Source: Ideonella benzenivorans
Lineage (GTDB): Bacteria > Pseudomonadota > Gammaproteobacteria > Burkholderiales > Burkholderiaceae_C
Direction of reading: 5' to 3'
NCBI RefSeq assembly: GCF_020387415.1
Contig: NZ_JAGWCB010000008.1
Span: forward strand, 1-64,000
Length of the DNA stretch: 64,000 nt
Shown in pieces: positions 7,870 through 17,263 of the stretch. Within the stretch, counting starts at the first letter, position 1; the number at the start of each line of letters is the position of its first letter. The notes below the pieces were generated by a model. That model was given only the letters and a program-made list of their open reading frames with translations. It did not search any database and had not been told where the DNA came from. The position numbers and the translations under genes were made by a program.

Positions 7870-8523
7870 TCAGCCTGCACGCGATGGGGCGGTGGCCTTG
7901 ATGGCGGTCAATTGCCGGTCGTGCCAGCGCCGCAGCAGCGTCAGTGACAGCAGGGCGCCCAGGCCGGCACAGGCCATGTCCTCTTGCGTGTCCCAGGGGT
8001 CGCCTTGGGTGCCCAGGAAGGCATCGGCCCCCTGCTGCAGGGCCACGGCGGCCCCCCATTCAAGCAGCTCGTACCAGGCGCTGATGGCCTCGGCCACGCA
8101 CAGGCACAGAAAGCCCAGCAGCCAGGGGCCGGCCTGCAGGCCGCGGCGCACCAGGATTTCACGGGCGATCAGCGCCGGCACGAAGCCCTGCGCCAGGTGG
8201 CCGATGCGGTCGTAGGGGTTGCGGCTGCCGTCCCACAGCGACTGCAGCCAGTGGCCCAGCGGCACCCGGGCGTAGGTGTAGGCGCCGCCGTAGATCAGGA
8301 TCAGCGCATGCACCGCGATCAGCGTGGCCAGCAGCGGGGTGAGTGGAAAGCGCCGGTGGGTGGTGATCAGCAGCGGCGCGGCGATCAGCACCGGCGCCAC
8401 CTCCAGCCACCAGGTGGCGCGGTCGTAGGGCTGCCAGCCCGACACCAGCAGGGCCAGCGCCACCGGCAGCAGCAGCCAGGCGTTGTGGCGCGCCGGGTCG
8501 GCGGCGGGCGGCGTGGGGGGCAT
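7870..8523 (-). CDS. DUF2238 (YjdF-type) integral membrane protein
   Basis: This 217-residue protein has about six hydrophobic spans: residues 14-30, 40-56, 62-82, 110-125, 135-155 and 185-202. It has the family hallmarks YDRIGHLAQGFVPA and the acidic GDPWDTQEDMACAGLGA segment near the carboxy terminus. YjdF/DUF2238 proteins are of unknown biochemical function. The gene sits 4 bp from the SDR gene on the same strand, suggesting cotranscription. Confidence 0.85.
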   Translation of the reverse strand: MPPTPPAADPARHNAWLLLPVALALLVSGWQPYDRATWWLEVAPVLIAAPLLITTHRRFPLTPLLATLIAVHALILIYGGAYTYARVPLGHWLQSLWDGSRNPYDRIGHLAQGFVPALIAREILVRRGLQAGPWLLGFLCLCVAEAISAWYELLEWGAAVALQQGADAFLGTQGDPWDTQEDMACAGLGALLSLTLLRRWHDRQLTAIKATAPSRAG

Positions 8524-8527
8524 GGGT

Positions 8528-9283
8528 TCAGCCCTCCCGCACGTCGCCGATCGGGTTCTGGCCGAAGTTGGGGCGGTCCAGCCAGCTCAGCAGTTGACGG
8601 GCGGTGGCGTCCGGGCTGCTCAGCTGGCCGTTCTGCCACAGCGATTCGAAGCGGTTCTGGTCGGGGAACGCGGCCGGGTCGGCACCGCGCAACTGCACCT
8701 GCATGTCGGTGTCCACCACGCCGGGGGCCAGCGAGACCAGCCGGGCGCCGTTGGGCTGATTGGCTTCTTCCAGGGCCACGGCGCGGGTGAAGTGGTCCAG
8801 CCCGGCCTTGGCGGCGCAGTAAGACGCGCTGCCGGCCATGGCGCGGCGGCCCAGCCCGGAGGAGATGCTCAGCACCTTGCGTGCGGCGCTCCAGTCACGG
8901 GTGCCGCGCAGGAACAGGCCGGTCAGCAGCATGGCCGCCTCCAGCCCGACCCGCAGCACCCGGCGGGTGTCGGCCGGCTCGCTGTCGGCCAGCGACTGCG
9001 GCGGGGCCAGCGCGCCGGCGTTGTTGATCAGCGTGACCTGGGTGAAGCGATCCAGGGGCTGGGCCTGCAGCCATTCCAGCAGGGCCCAGGCGGCGGGCTC
9101 GGGCTCGCTCAGGTCGTGTTCCCACTGCTGCAGCGTGGCGCCCTGGGCGGTGGCGAAGGTGTCCAGGTCTTCGCTGCGGTGGCGGGCGATGCCGATCACC
9201 TGGTGGCCGGCCTGCAGGCACTGGGTGGCCAAGGCGTGGCCCAGGCCACGGGACTGGCCGGTGAGGATGGTGAGGGAGGTCAT
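8528..9283 (-). CDS. Short-chain dehydrogenase/reductase
   Basis: The protein has 251 residues with a classical SDR layout: TGQSRGLGHA (cofactor loop, residues 7-16), NNAGALAPP (about 87-95), an active-site serine in SISSGLG and YCAAKAG (YxxxK, about 148-154). The substrate is not deducible. The true start is ATG at 9283, next to the cofactor loop; longer in-frame versions run into the divergent promoter. TATGCT lies 7 nt upstream of the ATG. Confidence 0.8.
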   Translation of the reverse strand: MTSLTILTGQSRGLGHALATQCLQAGHQVIGIARHRSEDLDTFATAQGATLQQWEHDLSEPEPAAWALLEWLQAQPLDRFTQVTLINNAGALAPPQSLADSEPADTRRVLRVGLEAAMLLTGLFLRGTRDWSAARKVLSISSGLGRRAMAGSASYCAAKAGLDHFTRAVALEEANQPNGARLVSLAPGVVDTDMQVQLRGADPAAFPDQNRFESLWQNGQLSSPDATARQLLSWLDRPNFGQNPIGDVREG

Positions 9284-9330
9284 GCGCCAGAGCATACGCA
9301 ATCCCGCCCGGCACGGCGAGAATCGCGCGC

Positions 9331-10089
9331 ATGACCGATGTTTCCGTCTCCAAACGCGCCCCCTCGTCCTGGTGGCGCAGCCCGCCGATGCTGGCACTGC
9401 TGATCACCGTGCTGCTGCTGGCTGCGGCCTTGGCGTGGCCGCTGCTGCGCTGGCGTCTGTCGCCGCCGGCGGCCGTGCCTGCCGAGCAGGGCCTGCCCTG
9501 GCAGGTGCGGGCCGATGACGGCGGTGGCAGCACCGTGTTCGGCCTGCACCTGGGCACCGCCACGCTGGCCGATGTGGAGCAGCACTGGGGCCAGGACCTG
9601 AAGGTGGCGTTGATCTCGTCGCAGGGCCAGGCGCCGGCGCTGGAAGCCTATGTCGAGAGCTTCCAGGCCGCCTATGTGAGCGGCAAGCTGGTGCTGACGT
9701 TGGCGGCCGACCCGGACTGGTGCCGCCGCGCCTGGGACCGTTCCCCGCGCGGCGCGGTGGACGCGGGCCGCGACGCCGCGGTGCGCCGGCGTGAGCTGAG
9801 CGCCGAGGACCTGGACCAGGCCCGGCGCCTGCCCATCGCCTCGCTGGCCTTCATTCCGGCGGCCCGGCTGGACGAGGCCACCGTGGTGCAGCGTTTTGGC
9901 CCGCCAAGCGAGCGCCACACGGACTCCGACGGGGTGCTGCAGCTCTTGTATGCGGCCCGCGGCGTGGCGGTGGCGCTGCCACCCGCCGAGGGCGACGCTG
10001 CACGCGCCAAGTCGGTGATCCAGTACGTGCCCCCGCGGGATTTCGTGCGCCTGCTGCAGGCGCCGCTGCGGGCCGCTTCCGCCCCCTGA
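9331..10089 (+). CDS. Membrane-anchored protein of unknown function
   Basis: A 252-residue protein with one hydrophobic span (residues 19-40) and a periplasmic domain. No catalytic motif is evident. The domain has a SmpA/BamE-like feel in the repeated pattern (FGLHLGTATLADVEQHWG near 70-87 and AARLDEATVVQRFGPPSE near 184-201), where a short helix precedes a G-x-P or W-G turn. This resemblance is only an impression. It is divergent from the SDR gene, with GAGAAT 7 nt before the ATG. Confidence 0.7.
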   Translation: MTDVSVSKRAPSSWWRSPPMLALLITVLLLAAALAWPLLRWRLSPPAAVPAEQGLPWQVRADDGGGSTVFGLHLGTATLADVEQHWGQDLKVALISSQGQAPALEAYVESFQAAYVSGKLVLTLAADPDWCRRAWDRSPRGAVDAGRDAAVRRRELSAEDLDQARRLPIASLAFIPAARLDEATVVQRFGPPSERHTDSDGVLQLLYAARGVAVALPPAEGDAARAKSVIQYVPPRDFVRLLQAPLRAASAP

Positions 10090-10105
10090 GGCGGCGCTGC
10101 GCGCC

Positions 10106-10666
10106 TCAGCGCGCGTCCAGCGGCTGGCCGATGGTCAAGAAGTGGCCGCCGGCCACATGGTGCAGCGTGCGCAGGCCGGCCGGGGCGGCTTCAAAATCCC
10201 AGCGACCGTTGCGAAAGACGGCGTCATCGGCCCAGGCGGCCCGCACCTCGCCCAGGAACAGGTCGTAGCGCGCCTCGGTGGCGGGTTCGGGCAGGCGCAC
10301 GCAATCCAGCCAGGCCACGCAGCCGGCCACCAGCGGCGCCAGGGCCGCCGGCTCGTCGAGCAGTTGCAGGTCCGGCTGGGCGAACTTGTCCACCTCGCGG
10401 CCGGTGGTGCTGCCCAGGCGCTGCACCAGGTCGACCTGGGCGGCGCAGGGCACGGCCAGCGCGAAGTGGCCCGAGCCTTCCAGCAACTCGCGGGTGAGGG
10501 TGGCCTTGTCCAGAACCACCGCCACCTTGGGCGGGTCGAAGTCCAGCGGCATGCACCAGGCGGCGGCCATCACATTGGCGCGGCCGGCATGGCGGGCGCT
10601 GACCAGCACCGTGGGGCCGTGGTTGAGCAGGCGGTAGCACTTGGCCAGTTCGACCGGTTGACGCAT
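10106..10666 (-). CDS. Flavin reductase family protein (FMN-binding split barrel)
   Basis: The 186-residue protein matches the flavin-reductase-like domain: PTVLVSARHAGRANVMAAAW near residues 18-37 (FMN phosphate loop), PPKVAVVLDK near 45 and HFALAVP near 66. Such proteins supply reduced flavin to monooxygenases or act as stand-alone reductases. The start at ATG 10666 gives the usual family start; the open frame continues further right but that part is unlike the family. Confidence 0.8.
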   Translation of the reverse strand: MRQPVELAKCYRLLNHGPTVLVSARHAGRANVMAAAWCMPLDFDPPKVAVVLDKATLTRELLEGSGHFALAVPCAAQVDLVQRLGSTTGREVDKFAQPDLQLLDEPAALAPLVAGCVAWLDCVRLPEPATEARYDLFLGEVRAAWADDAVFRNGRWDFEAAPAGLRTLHHVAGGHFLTIGQPLDAR

Positions 10667-10802
10667 GGCGCGGGGGGATCGGTGGAAACCTGGATTGTCG
10701 GAGGATCCGGGGCCGCGCTCAAGTTGAAGGCCAGGGTGCCGAAAGTCCCGTTCATGGGGCAAGGCCATGCTGGCCTGCCGTTGCCGATGGGAAAGATCAA
10801 CA

Positions 10803-12326
10803 ATGAGATTCAGTGCCCGCCTGACCCTCACCACCGTGGTGCCGGCCGTGTTGTTCACCGCCGCCCTGGGGGTGTCGCTGGTCGGCCTGTTCCGTACCGA
10901 GCAGACCTATGCGGGGCTGCTGGCCCGCGAGGAGCGCCTGGCCGCCGGCGCCTCCGATCTGTACGCCCAGGGCCTGCAGATGGGCCAGGCCCTGCGCAAC
11001 ATCGCGCTGGATCCGGCGGACCAGAAGGCCCAGGACAACCTGAAAAAGGCCGATGAGGCGTTTGACCAGCGCTACAGGGAATTGGAGCCGCTGGCAGCGG
11101 GCACGCCGCTGGCCTCCTTGCTGGGCGAGGTGGCGACCTTGCGGACGGCACATCAGCAGGCCCAGCAGACCGTGTTGGCCGCGGTGGCGTCCGACCCGGC
11201 GAGCGCGCCCCAGCTTCTCAAGAAGCAGGAGACCCCGGCCTGGCGGGCCTTGCGGGCCAAGGTGCTGGACCTGGGCACGCAGGCCCAGACGATGCTGACC
11301 GACGCCCACGCGCAAGCCCAGGCGGCGGCGACCCGGGCCAAGGCCTGGGCCGTGGGGCTGGCGGGCGTGGCCCTGGTGGCGGCGCTGGCCTTTTTGGTGG
11401 TGGCGCGTCGCACCATGCAGCGCGCGCTGGGGTGTGAGCCCGAAGAGGCGAGCCGCATCCTGCGCCGCGTGGCGGGGGGCGATCTGGCCGAGCCGCTGCC
11501 GGTGGGGCAGGCGGGCAGCCTGATGCATGAGCTGGGGGCCACCCAGGCCGCGCTGCGACACCTGGTCGGCCAGGTGCGGCAACTGGCCGACGGCATCCTG
11601 ACCGCCAGTGCCGAGGTGGCCACCGGCAGCCTGGATCTGTCGTCGCGCACCGAACAGGCGGCCAGCCACCTGCAGGAGACGGCGGCCTCGATGGCCCAGA
11701 TCTCCGGCTCGGTGCAGCAGGGCGTGGCGTCGGCCTCGGAGGCCAAGCGCCTGGCCGGCTCGGCCTCTGAGGTGGCCCAGCGCGGGGGCAGCGCGGTGCA
11801 GGACGTGGTGCGTGCGATGGCCGACATCTCCGACCAGTCGCGCCGCATCGGTGACATCACCGGGGTCATCGACGGCATCGCCTTCCAGACCAACATCCTG
11901 GCCCTGAATGCGGCGGTGGAGGCTGCACGGGCCGGGGAGTCGGGCCGCGGCTTTGCCGTGGTGGCCAGCGAGGTGCGGTCCCTGGCCCAGCGCTCGGCCG
12001 AGGCCGCGCGCGAGATCAAGACCCTGATCGGCACCAGCGTGGAGCGCATCGAGGGCGGCGCCAGCCTGGTGGGCCAGGCGGGGACCACCATCCAGCAGGT
12101 GGTGACCCAGGTGGCCCAGGTGGACACGCTGCTGGCCGAGATCACCCACGCCACCGCCGAGCAGGGTACGGGCATCACCCAGGTGAGTGCCGCCGTGAAC
12201 GGGCTGGACGCGATGACGCAGCAGAACGCGGCCCTGGTGGAAGAATCCAGCGCGGCGGCGGCCACCCTCAAGGGCCAGGCCGAGGCGCTGCAGGCCGCGG
12301 TCAGCGCCTTTCGTCTGCCGGCCTAA
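10803..12326 (+). CDS. Methyl-accepting chemotaxis protein
   Basis: This 507-residue transducer has an amino-terminal span (about 8-28), a four-helix-bundle periplasmic sensor (about 30-175), a second span (about 180-202), a short HAMP-like region and a long cytoplasmic coiled coil. The conserved hairpin tip is clear: [20 protein letters not shown] followed by [19 protein letters not shown]. There is no carboxy-terminal CheR-docking pentapeptide. The ligand is unknown. The start at ATG 10803 places the first transmembrane helix at the amino terminus. It converges with the rluA-type gene (stops overlap by 4 bp). Confidence 0.9.
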   Translation: MRFSARLTLTTVVPAVLFTAALGVSLVGLFRTEQTYAGLLAREERLAAGASDLYAQGLQMGQALRNIALDPADQKAQDNLKKADEAFDQRYRELEPLAAGTPLASLLGEVATLRTAHQQAQQTVLAAVASDPASAPQLLKKQETPAWRALRAKVLDLGTQAQTMLTDAHAQAQAAATRAKAWAVGLAGVALVAALAFLVVARRTMQRALGCEPEEASRILRRVAGGDLAEPLPVGQAGSLMHELGATQAALRHLVGQVRQLADGILTASAEVATGSLDLSSRTEQAASHLQETAASMAQISGSVQQGVASASEAKRLAGSASEVAQRGGSAVQDVVRAMADISDQSRRIGDITGVIDGIAFQTNILALNAAVEAARAGESGRGFAVVASEVRSLAQRSAEAAREIKTLIGTSVERIEGGASLVGQAGTTIQQVVTQVAQVDTLLAEITHATAEQGTGITQVSAAVNGLDAMTQQNAALVEESSAAAATLKGQAEALQAAVSAFRLPA

Positions 12327-12970
12327 AACGGCAGCGGGGCGCGCAGCGTGAGCGGCTCGCCACTGACCGGATGGGGCAGGGTGAGCGCTTCGGCGTGCAG
12401 CATCAGCCGCGGCGCGGCCGCCACCATCGCCGGTGGGGCGTAGAGCTCGTCGCCCAGGATGGGGTGGCCGATGGCCTGCAGGTGCACCCTCAACTGGTGC
12501 GAGCGGCCGGTGATCGGCGTCAGGGCCAGCCGGGCACCGAGCGGATGCTCGTCCAGGCGCTCCCACAGCGTCACCGAAGGCTTGCCCAGCTCAAAACTCA
12601 CCATCTGCCGCGGCCGGTTGGGCCAGTCACAGATCAGCGGCAGGTCGATGCGGCCGTGGTCTTCCGCCGGCCAGCCGGCCACCAGGGCCTGGTAGCGCTT
12701 GCTGGTCAATCGCTGTTCGAAGGCGCGTGAGAGCGCGCGCTGGGCCGCCAGGCCACGAGCGAACACCAGCAGGCCGGAGGTGCCCATGTCCAGCCGGTGC
12801 ACGACCAGGGCGTCGGCAAAGCGGGCCTGCACCCGGGCGGCGGCGCAGTCGGCCTTCTCGGGGCCGCGGCCGGGCACCGACAGCAGCCCGGCCGGCTTGT
12901 CGATCACGACCAGGGCATCGTCCACATGGACCAGGGCCAGTTCGTCGTCGGGCATGGGATGGGCGCACAT
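12323..12970 (-). CDS. rluA: RluA-family pseudouridine synthase
   Basis: A protein of about 215 residues with the catalytic segment [14 protein letters not shown] (the aspartate attacks uridine C6), [14 protein letters not shown] near the amino terminus and the [19 protein letters not shown] motif near 170. It lacks an S4 domain and has the size of RluA, which modifies 23S rRNA U746 and tRNA U32. ATG 12970 or ATG 12955 could be the start; neither has a strong Shine-Dalgarno sequence. Confidence 0.85.
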   Translation of the reverse strand: MCAHPMPDDELALVHVDDALVVIDKPAGLLSVPGRGPEKADCAAARVQARFADALVVHRLDMGTSGLLVFARGLAAQRALSRAFEQRLTSKRYQALVAGWPAEDHGRIDLPLICDWPNRPRQMVSFELGKPSVTLWERLDEHPLGARLALTPITGRSHQLRVHLQAIGHPILGDELYAPPAMVAAAPRLMLHAEALTLPHPVSGEPLTLRAPLPF

Positions 12971-13047
12971 CAGAAGGCCGGGATGGTAGTGCAGGTCATC
13001 CCCGCGGGCCGGGTCAGCCCGCAGACCCCCTGGGTACACTGACGGCC

Positions 13048-13527
13048 ATGATGCAGTGGTTTCCGACGGGCTGGGCCCATTACCTCGTGGGCGGGGTGTT
13101 CATCGGGCTGGGGGTGGCGTGGCTGTTTCTGGCCACCGGCCGGGTGGGGGGCATGAGCACCGTGTTCTCCTCGACCTGGTCCTTCGTCTCGCGCCAGGTG
13201 TTCTTCCAGCAACCGCGTCTGCTCAACAGCCGGGCCTGGCGCCTGGTCTATGCGCTGGGGCTGATCCTGGGCGCGGCCGTGTGGTGGCTGTTCTGGGGGA
13301 ATGGCCTGCCGATGCGCAGTGGTCTGCCGGTCTGGCAGCTGTTGTTGGGCGGCCTGTTGGTGGGTTATGGGGCCCGCCGCGGCAATGGCTGCACCTCGGG
13401 GCACGGCATCTGCGGCATGGGCTCGTTCCAGCTGCCATCCATGGGGGCGGTGCTGGTGTTCATGGCCACGGCCTTTGCCACGGCCCAGCTGGTGGCGGCG
13501 CTTCTGCCGGCGGGAGCCCACGCATGA
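13048..13527 (+). CDS. YeeE/YedE-family sulfur transporter subunit, amino half
   Basis: The 159-residue membrane protein has four predicted spans and the family signature GNGCTSGHGICGMGSF (about residues 111-126). YeeE-type transporters take up thiosulfate through conserved cysteines; the two-gene form (PmpA/PmpB-like) carries half of the fold in each gene. Its stop overlaps the next start (ATGA at 13524), so the halves are translationally coupled. TACACT ends 7 nt before the ATG. Confidence 0.85.
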   Translation: MMQWFPTGWAHYLVGGVFIGLGVAWLFLATGRVGGMSTVFSSTWSFVSRQVFFQQPRLLNSRAWRLVYALGLILGAAVWWLFWGNGLPMRSGLPVWQLLLGGLLVGYGARRGNGCTSGHGICGMGSFQLPSMGAVLVFMATAFATAQLVAALLPAGAHA

Positions 13528-13988
13528 GCGCGGTTGCCACCTCCACGGCCACTCCGGTGGCCGGCGCCTACCGCCTCACGCTGGCCCGCTTTCTGGCCGT
13601 GCTGCTGGGCGGGGCGTTGTTCGGTTTCGGCCTGTCGGTCTCGACGATGATCCAGCCCAAGGTGGTGCTGAGCTTCCTGCGCTGGCAGGACTTCGGCCTG
13701 GTGCTGGTGATGGGCGGCGGCGTGGTGCTGACCGCGCTGGCCTATGCACTGGTGCCGCGCTGGCGGGCCGCCCCCTTGCTGGGGGACCGGTTCGAGCGCC
13801 ATGCCTCGGCCTGGAACCGGGACACGGTGATCGGCTCGGCGCTGTTCGGCATCGGCTGGGGCCTGTGCGGTGTCTGCCCTGGCCCGGCCATTGCCGGCCT
13901 GGGGGCCGGCAACTGGGACCTGCTGTGGGCCCTGGCCGGCATCTTCGCTGGTGCCTGGTGGCAAGGGCGCCAAGCCAGCCGGGGCTGA
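13524..13988 (+). CDS. YeeE/YedE-family sulfur transporter subunit, carboxy half
   Basis: This 154-residue membrane protein has four spans and the second family signature GWGLCGVCPGPAIAGLG (about 114-130), bearing the cysteines expected of a sulfur-compound channel. It is coupled by a 4-bp overlap to the first subunit. The likely substrate is thiosulfate or another reduced sulfur species; this window also has tusA and cysM, but not beside it. Confidence 0.85.
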   Translation: MSAVATSTATPVAGAYRLTLARFLAVLLGGALFGFGLSVSTMIQPKVVLSFLRWQDFGLVLVMGGGVVLTALAYALVPRWRAAPLLGDRFERHASAWNRDTVIGSALFGIGWGLCGVCPGPAIAGLGAGNWDLLWALAGIFAGAWWQGRQASRG

Positions 13989-13995
13989 GCCCGGC

Positions 13996-15207
13996 TCACT
14001 CGTGCCGCAGGGCCTCGATCGGGTCCAGCTGCGCGGCCCGGCGGGCCGGGAAGTAGCCGAAGATCACGCCGATGCCGGCCGAGAAGGCAAAGGCCAGCAG
14101 GTTCACGCCGGGGTTGAACAGGTAGGGCACGCCCATCAGCGCGGTGATGCCCAGCGAGGCCCCGGTGGCCAGCACGATGCCGACCAGCCCGCCCAGCGAG
14201 GACAGCACCACCGCCTCGACCAGGAACTGCAGCAGCACCTCGCGCGCCAGGGCGCCGATGGCCAGGCGCACGCCGATTTCGCGGGTGCGCTCGGTGACGC
14301 TGACCAGCATGATGTTCATGATGCCGATGCCGCCCACCAGCAGGCTCACGGCCGCCACCGCGCCCAGCAGCGAGGTCATCAGCTGCGTGGTGCCCGACAG
14401 CGTCTGGGCGATCTGGGCGGTGTCCAGCACGTTGAAGTTGTTCTCGGTGCCTTCGGCCAGCTTGCGGCGCTCGCGCAGCAGCGTCGTCAGGTTGGCGGTG
14501 ATGCGCGCGCTGTCGGCGCCGTCCTGCATCGAGATCAGCAGGGTGTTGATCTTGGTGCTGCCGGTGACCCGGCGCTGCGCGGTGCGCAACGGCACCACCA
14601 CCGTGTCGTCCTGGTCCATGCCCATGGCGGCCTGACCCTTGGCGTTCAGCAGGCCGATGATCTGGCAGGAGAAGGACTTGACCCGCACCTGTTCGCCCAG
14701 CGGGTTGCTGCTGGCGCCAAACAGTTCCCGCCGCACGGTGGCGCCCAGCAGGCAGACGGCGGCGCCGGAGGCCAGCTCTTCGTCGCTGAAGGTGCGGCCA
14801 GAGGCCAGGCTCCAGTTGCCGGTGATGAAGTAGGCGTTGGTGGAGCCGGTCACGGTGGTCGACCAGTTCTTGCCATTGGCCACCACGGTGACGGCCGAGC
14901 GCACCTCGGGGGCCACGGCCTTGAGGCCGCCGATCTGGGCGGAGATGGCTTCGATGTCCGCCTCCTTGAACGGCGGCGCACCCGCGGTGCCCATGCCGGG
15001 GCCCAGGCGCTGGCCGGGGCGCACCTGCAGCAGGTTGCTGCCCAGGCTGCTGATCTGGTCCTGCACCGCGCGGGTGGCGCCGTTGCCGACCGTGACCATG
15101 GTGATGACCGCGGCCACACCGATCACGATGCCCAGCACCGTCAGAAAGGAACGCAGCAGGTTGCGGCGGATGGCCCGCAGGGCCAGCAGGATGGAGCTGC
15201 CCCACAT
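13996..15207 (-). CDS. macB: MacB-type ABC transporter permease
   Basis: A 403-residue type VII ABC permease. It has an amino-terminal transmembrane helix (RSFLTVLGIVIGVAAVITMV, about 19-38), a large periplasmic MacB_PCD domain (about 45-245) and three FtsX-type spans at the carboxy terminus. GIMNIMLVSVTERTREIGVR (about 290) is the conserved cytoplasmic coupling segment. It partners the ATPase encoded immediately upstream (TGATG overlap at 15207). The whole system is a mechanotransmission exporter, for example for macrolides, peptides or heme precursors. Confidence 0.9.
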   Translation of the reverse strand: MWGSSILLALRAIRRNLLRSFLTVLGIVIGVAAVITMVTVGNGATRAVQDQISSLGSNLLQVRPGQRLGPGMGTAGAPPFKEADIEAISAQIGGLKAVAPEVRSAVTVVANGKNWSTTVTGSTNAYFITGNWSLASGRTFSDEELASGAAVCLLGATVRRELFGASSNPLGEQVRVKSFSCQIIGLLNAKGQAAMGMDQDDTVVVPLRTAQRRVTGSTKINTLLISMQDGADSARITANLTTLLRERRKLAEGTENNFNVLDTAQIAQTLSGTTQLMTSLLGAVAAVSLLVGGIGIMNIMLVSVTERTREIGVRLAIGALAREVLLQFLVEAVVLSSLGGLVGIVLATGASLGITALMGVPYLFNPGVNLLAFAFSAGIGVIFGYFPARRAAQLDPIEALRHE

Positions 15208-15962
15208 CAGGCCTTCTCCTCGCTGGGTCGGGCGGCCTGAACCGGCGTCTGGGCTTCGTCACGTTCCAGTTGGCCATCCCGAAAATGCACCACCCGGTGG
15301 GCCCAGGCCGCCATGTCGGGCTCATGGGTCACCATCAGCACCGTGATGCCCTGGCGGTTCAGCTCACTCAACAGCGCCATGATTTCTGCGCCGCGGGCGC
15401 TGTCCAGGTTGCCGGTGGGCTCGTCGGCCAGCAGCACGGCCGGCTGGGTGACGATGGCGCGTGCGATCGCCACCCGTTGCTGCTGGCCGCCCGACAGTTC
15501 GCCGGGCGTGTGGTCCTCCCAGCCGTTCAGGCCAACCTGGGCCAGGGCGGCCCGGCTGGCGGTATGCCGCTCCGCTGCGGGGGTGCCGCGGTAGAGCAGG
15601 GGCAGTTCGACATTCTCCTGGGCCGAGGTGCGGGCCAGCAGGTTGAATCCCTGGAACACAAAGCCCAATTGGTGCCGGCGCAGCAGGGCGCGCGCGTCGC
15701 GGTCCAGCCGCTCGACGTGGATGCCATCGAAGAGGTATTCGCCGCTGCTGGGCGTGTCCAGGCAACCCATGATGTTCATCACCGTCGACTTGCCCGAGCC
15801 ACTGGGGCCCATGATGGCGACGAATTCGCCACGCTGCACATCCAGGTCGACGCCGCGCAGGGCCTGGAAGGCGATGGCGCCCTGGCCGTAGGTCTTGGTG
15901 ACGCCGCGCAACCGGATCAGGGGCTGGCCCGCGGGCGGGGCCTCTGCCGGGGCCGGGCTCAC
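15207..15962 (-). CDS. MacB-type ABC transporter ATP-binding protein
   Basis: A 251-residue ABC ATPase with Walker A GPSGSGKST (about 52-60), signature LSGGQQQR (about 155), Walker B VLLADEPTG and an H-loop TH. It belongs to the LolD/MacB subfamily. It is the separate ATPase of the tripartite pump; its start overlaps the membrane-fusion gene by 4 bp and its stop overlaps the permease start, so all are translationally coupled. Confidence 0.92.
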   Translation of the reverse strand: MSPAPAEAPPAGQPLIRLRGVTKTYGQGAIAFQALRGVDLDVQRGEFVAIMGPSGSGKSTVMNIMGCLDTPSSGEYLFDGIHVERLDRDARALLRRHQLGFVFQGFNLLARTSAQENVELPLLYRGTPAAERHTASRAALAQVGLNGWEDHTPGELSGGQQQRVAIARAIVTQPAVLLADEPTGNLDSARGAEIMALLSELNRQGITVLMVTHEPDMAAWAHRVVHFRDGQLERDEAQTPVQAARPSEEKA

Positions 15963-17263
15963 GGCGTGGCTCCGCTCTGCTGCTCGGTGATCACCGCCAT
16001 GCCAGGGGCCAGGCCGTTGCCGCTCACCTCGGTGAACCGGCCATTGCTCAGCCCCACCTGCACGTCGATGGCGCGCGGCTGGCCGGCTTCCAGCACCCAG
16101 ACGCGCCGGGTGCTGCCATTGCGGGAATCGGTGCGTGCCGTGCGGCTGGCGGTGTTGGGGGGGCGGGGCATCAGCTTGGACACGATGCTGCCGCCCGAGG
16201 CAGACTTGGCGACGGCCGAAGGGCTGAAGTTGAGCGCGCTGCGGGGCACCAGCAGCACGTTCTTGTGCACGGTGGCGGCAATGGCGGCGGTGGCGGTCAT
16301 GCCAGGGCGCAGCGTCAGGTCCGGGTTGGCCACTTCCAGTTCGGTGGTGTAGGTCACCACGTTGTCGGTGATGGTCGAACCGTAGGCCACGCGGGTCACG
16401 GTGGCCGGGTACTTGCGGTTGGGCCAGGCGCTGACGGTGAACTGGGCCTGCTGGCCGTTCTGGACCTGGCCGACATCGGCCTCGTCCACGTTGACCGACA
16501 GCTTCATGTGGGTCAGGTCTTCGGCGATGGTCAGCAGCGTGACCGCCTGCAGCGAGGCCGCCACGGCGTTGCCAGGGTCGACCGAGCGGGTGAGCACCAC
16601 GCCGTCGATGGGCGAGCGGATCGAGGCCTTGTTCAGGTTGGTCTGGTTGGTGCGCAGCGTGGCCTCGGCCTGGACCACCGCGGCGCGGGCGGCGGCCTCG
16701 GCGGCCACCGCGCGGTCCATCGTGGCCTGGGCCGCGTCCAGGTCGGTGGCGGCAGGCACCTTGCCGCCGGACAGGCGCCCCACGTCCTTCAGGCGCTGCA
16801 GCGCCACGCGGGATTCCTTCACCGTGGCCTGGGTCTGCAGCAGTGTGGCTTTGGCGCTGTCCAGCGCGCCCTGGGACAGGGCGACCTGGTCCTTCAGCTT
16901 GGAGGTGTCCAGCTCCACCAGGACCTGGCCCTTCTTGACCCGGTCGTTCACGTCCACCAGCACCCGGGTGACGGTGCCGGAGAGTTCGCTGCCGATGTTG
17001 ACGGAGCGGGTCGGCTCCAGGGTGCCGTCGGCCGAGACGGTCAGCGACAGATCACCCCGGGCCAAGGTTTCGGTGATGTAGCGGGGCGCTTGCTGGGCGG
17101 CGTTGTGGCGCATCCAGACCAGCGCACCGGCCACGGCCAGCACCCCGATACCGATGGCCAGCCAAGTGCTGCGGCGACGCCAGAGGGGCTGGCTGTCGCC
17201 TTGCAGCCAAGCGGGCAGGGCGCCCGTCGAGGAAGAGGTCTCGGGCGGGGTGTCGTGGGTCAT
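15959..17263 (-). CDS. macA: MacA/HlyD-type periplasmic adaptor of a tripartite efflux pump
   Basis: The 434-residue protein has one amino-terminal span (about 33-50), a barrel-sandwich hybrid segment (SVNIGSELSGTVTRVLVDVN, about 91), a long alpha-helical hairpin (about 120-210) and beta-barrel/membrane-proximal domains (RSPIDGVVLTRSVDPGNAV near 225). There is no lipobox, so it stays anchored by its helix. It bridges the MacB-type permease and the outer-membrane channel encoded directly upstream. Confidence 0.9.
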   Translation of the reverse strand: MTHDTPPETSSSTGALPAWLQGDSQPLWRRRSTWLAIGIGVLAVAGALVWMRHNAAQQAPRYITETLARGDLSLTVSADGTLEPTRSVNIGSELSGTVTRVLVDVNDRVKKGQVLVELDTSKLKDQVALSQGALDSAKATLLQTQATVKESRVALQRLKDVGRLSGGKVPAATDLDAAQATMDRAVAAEAAARAAVVQAEATLRTNQTNLNKASIRSPIDGVVLTRSVDPGNAVAASLQAVTLLTIAEDLTHMKLSVNVDEADVGQVQNGQQAQFTVSAWPNRKYPATVTRVAYGSTITDNVVTYTTELEVANPDLTLRPGMTATAAIAATVHKNVLLVPRSALNFSPSAVAKSASGGSIVSKLMPRPPNTASRTARTDSRNGSTRRVWVLEAGQPRAIDVQVGLSNGRFTEVSGNGLAPGMAVITEQQSGATP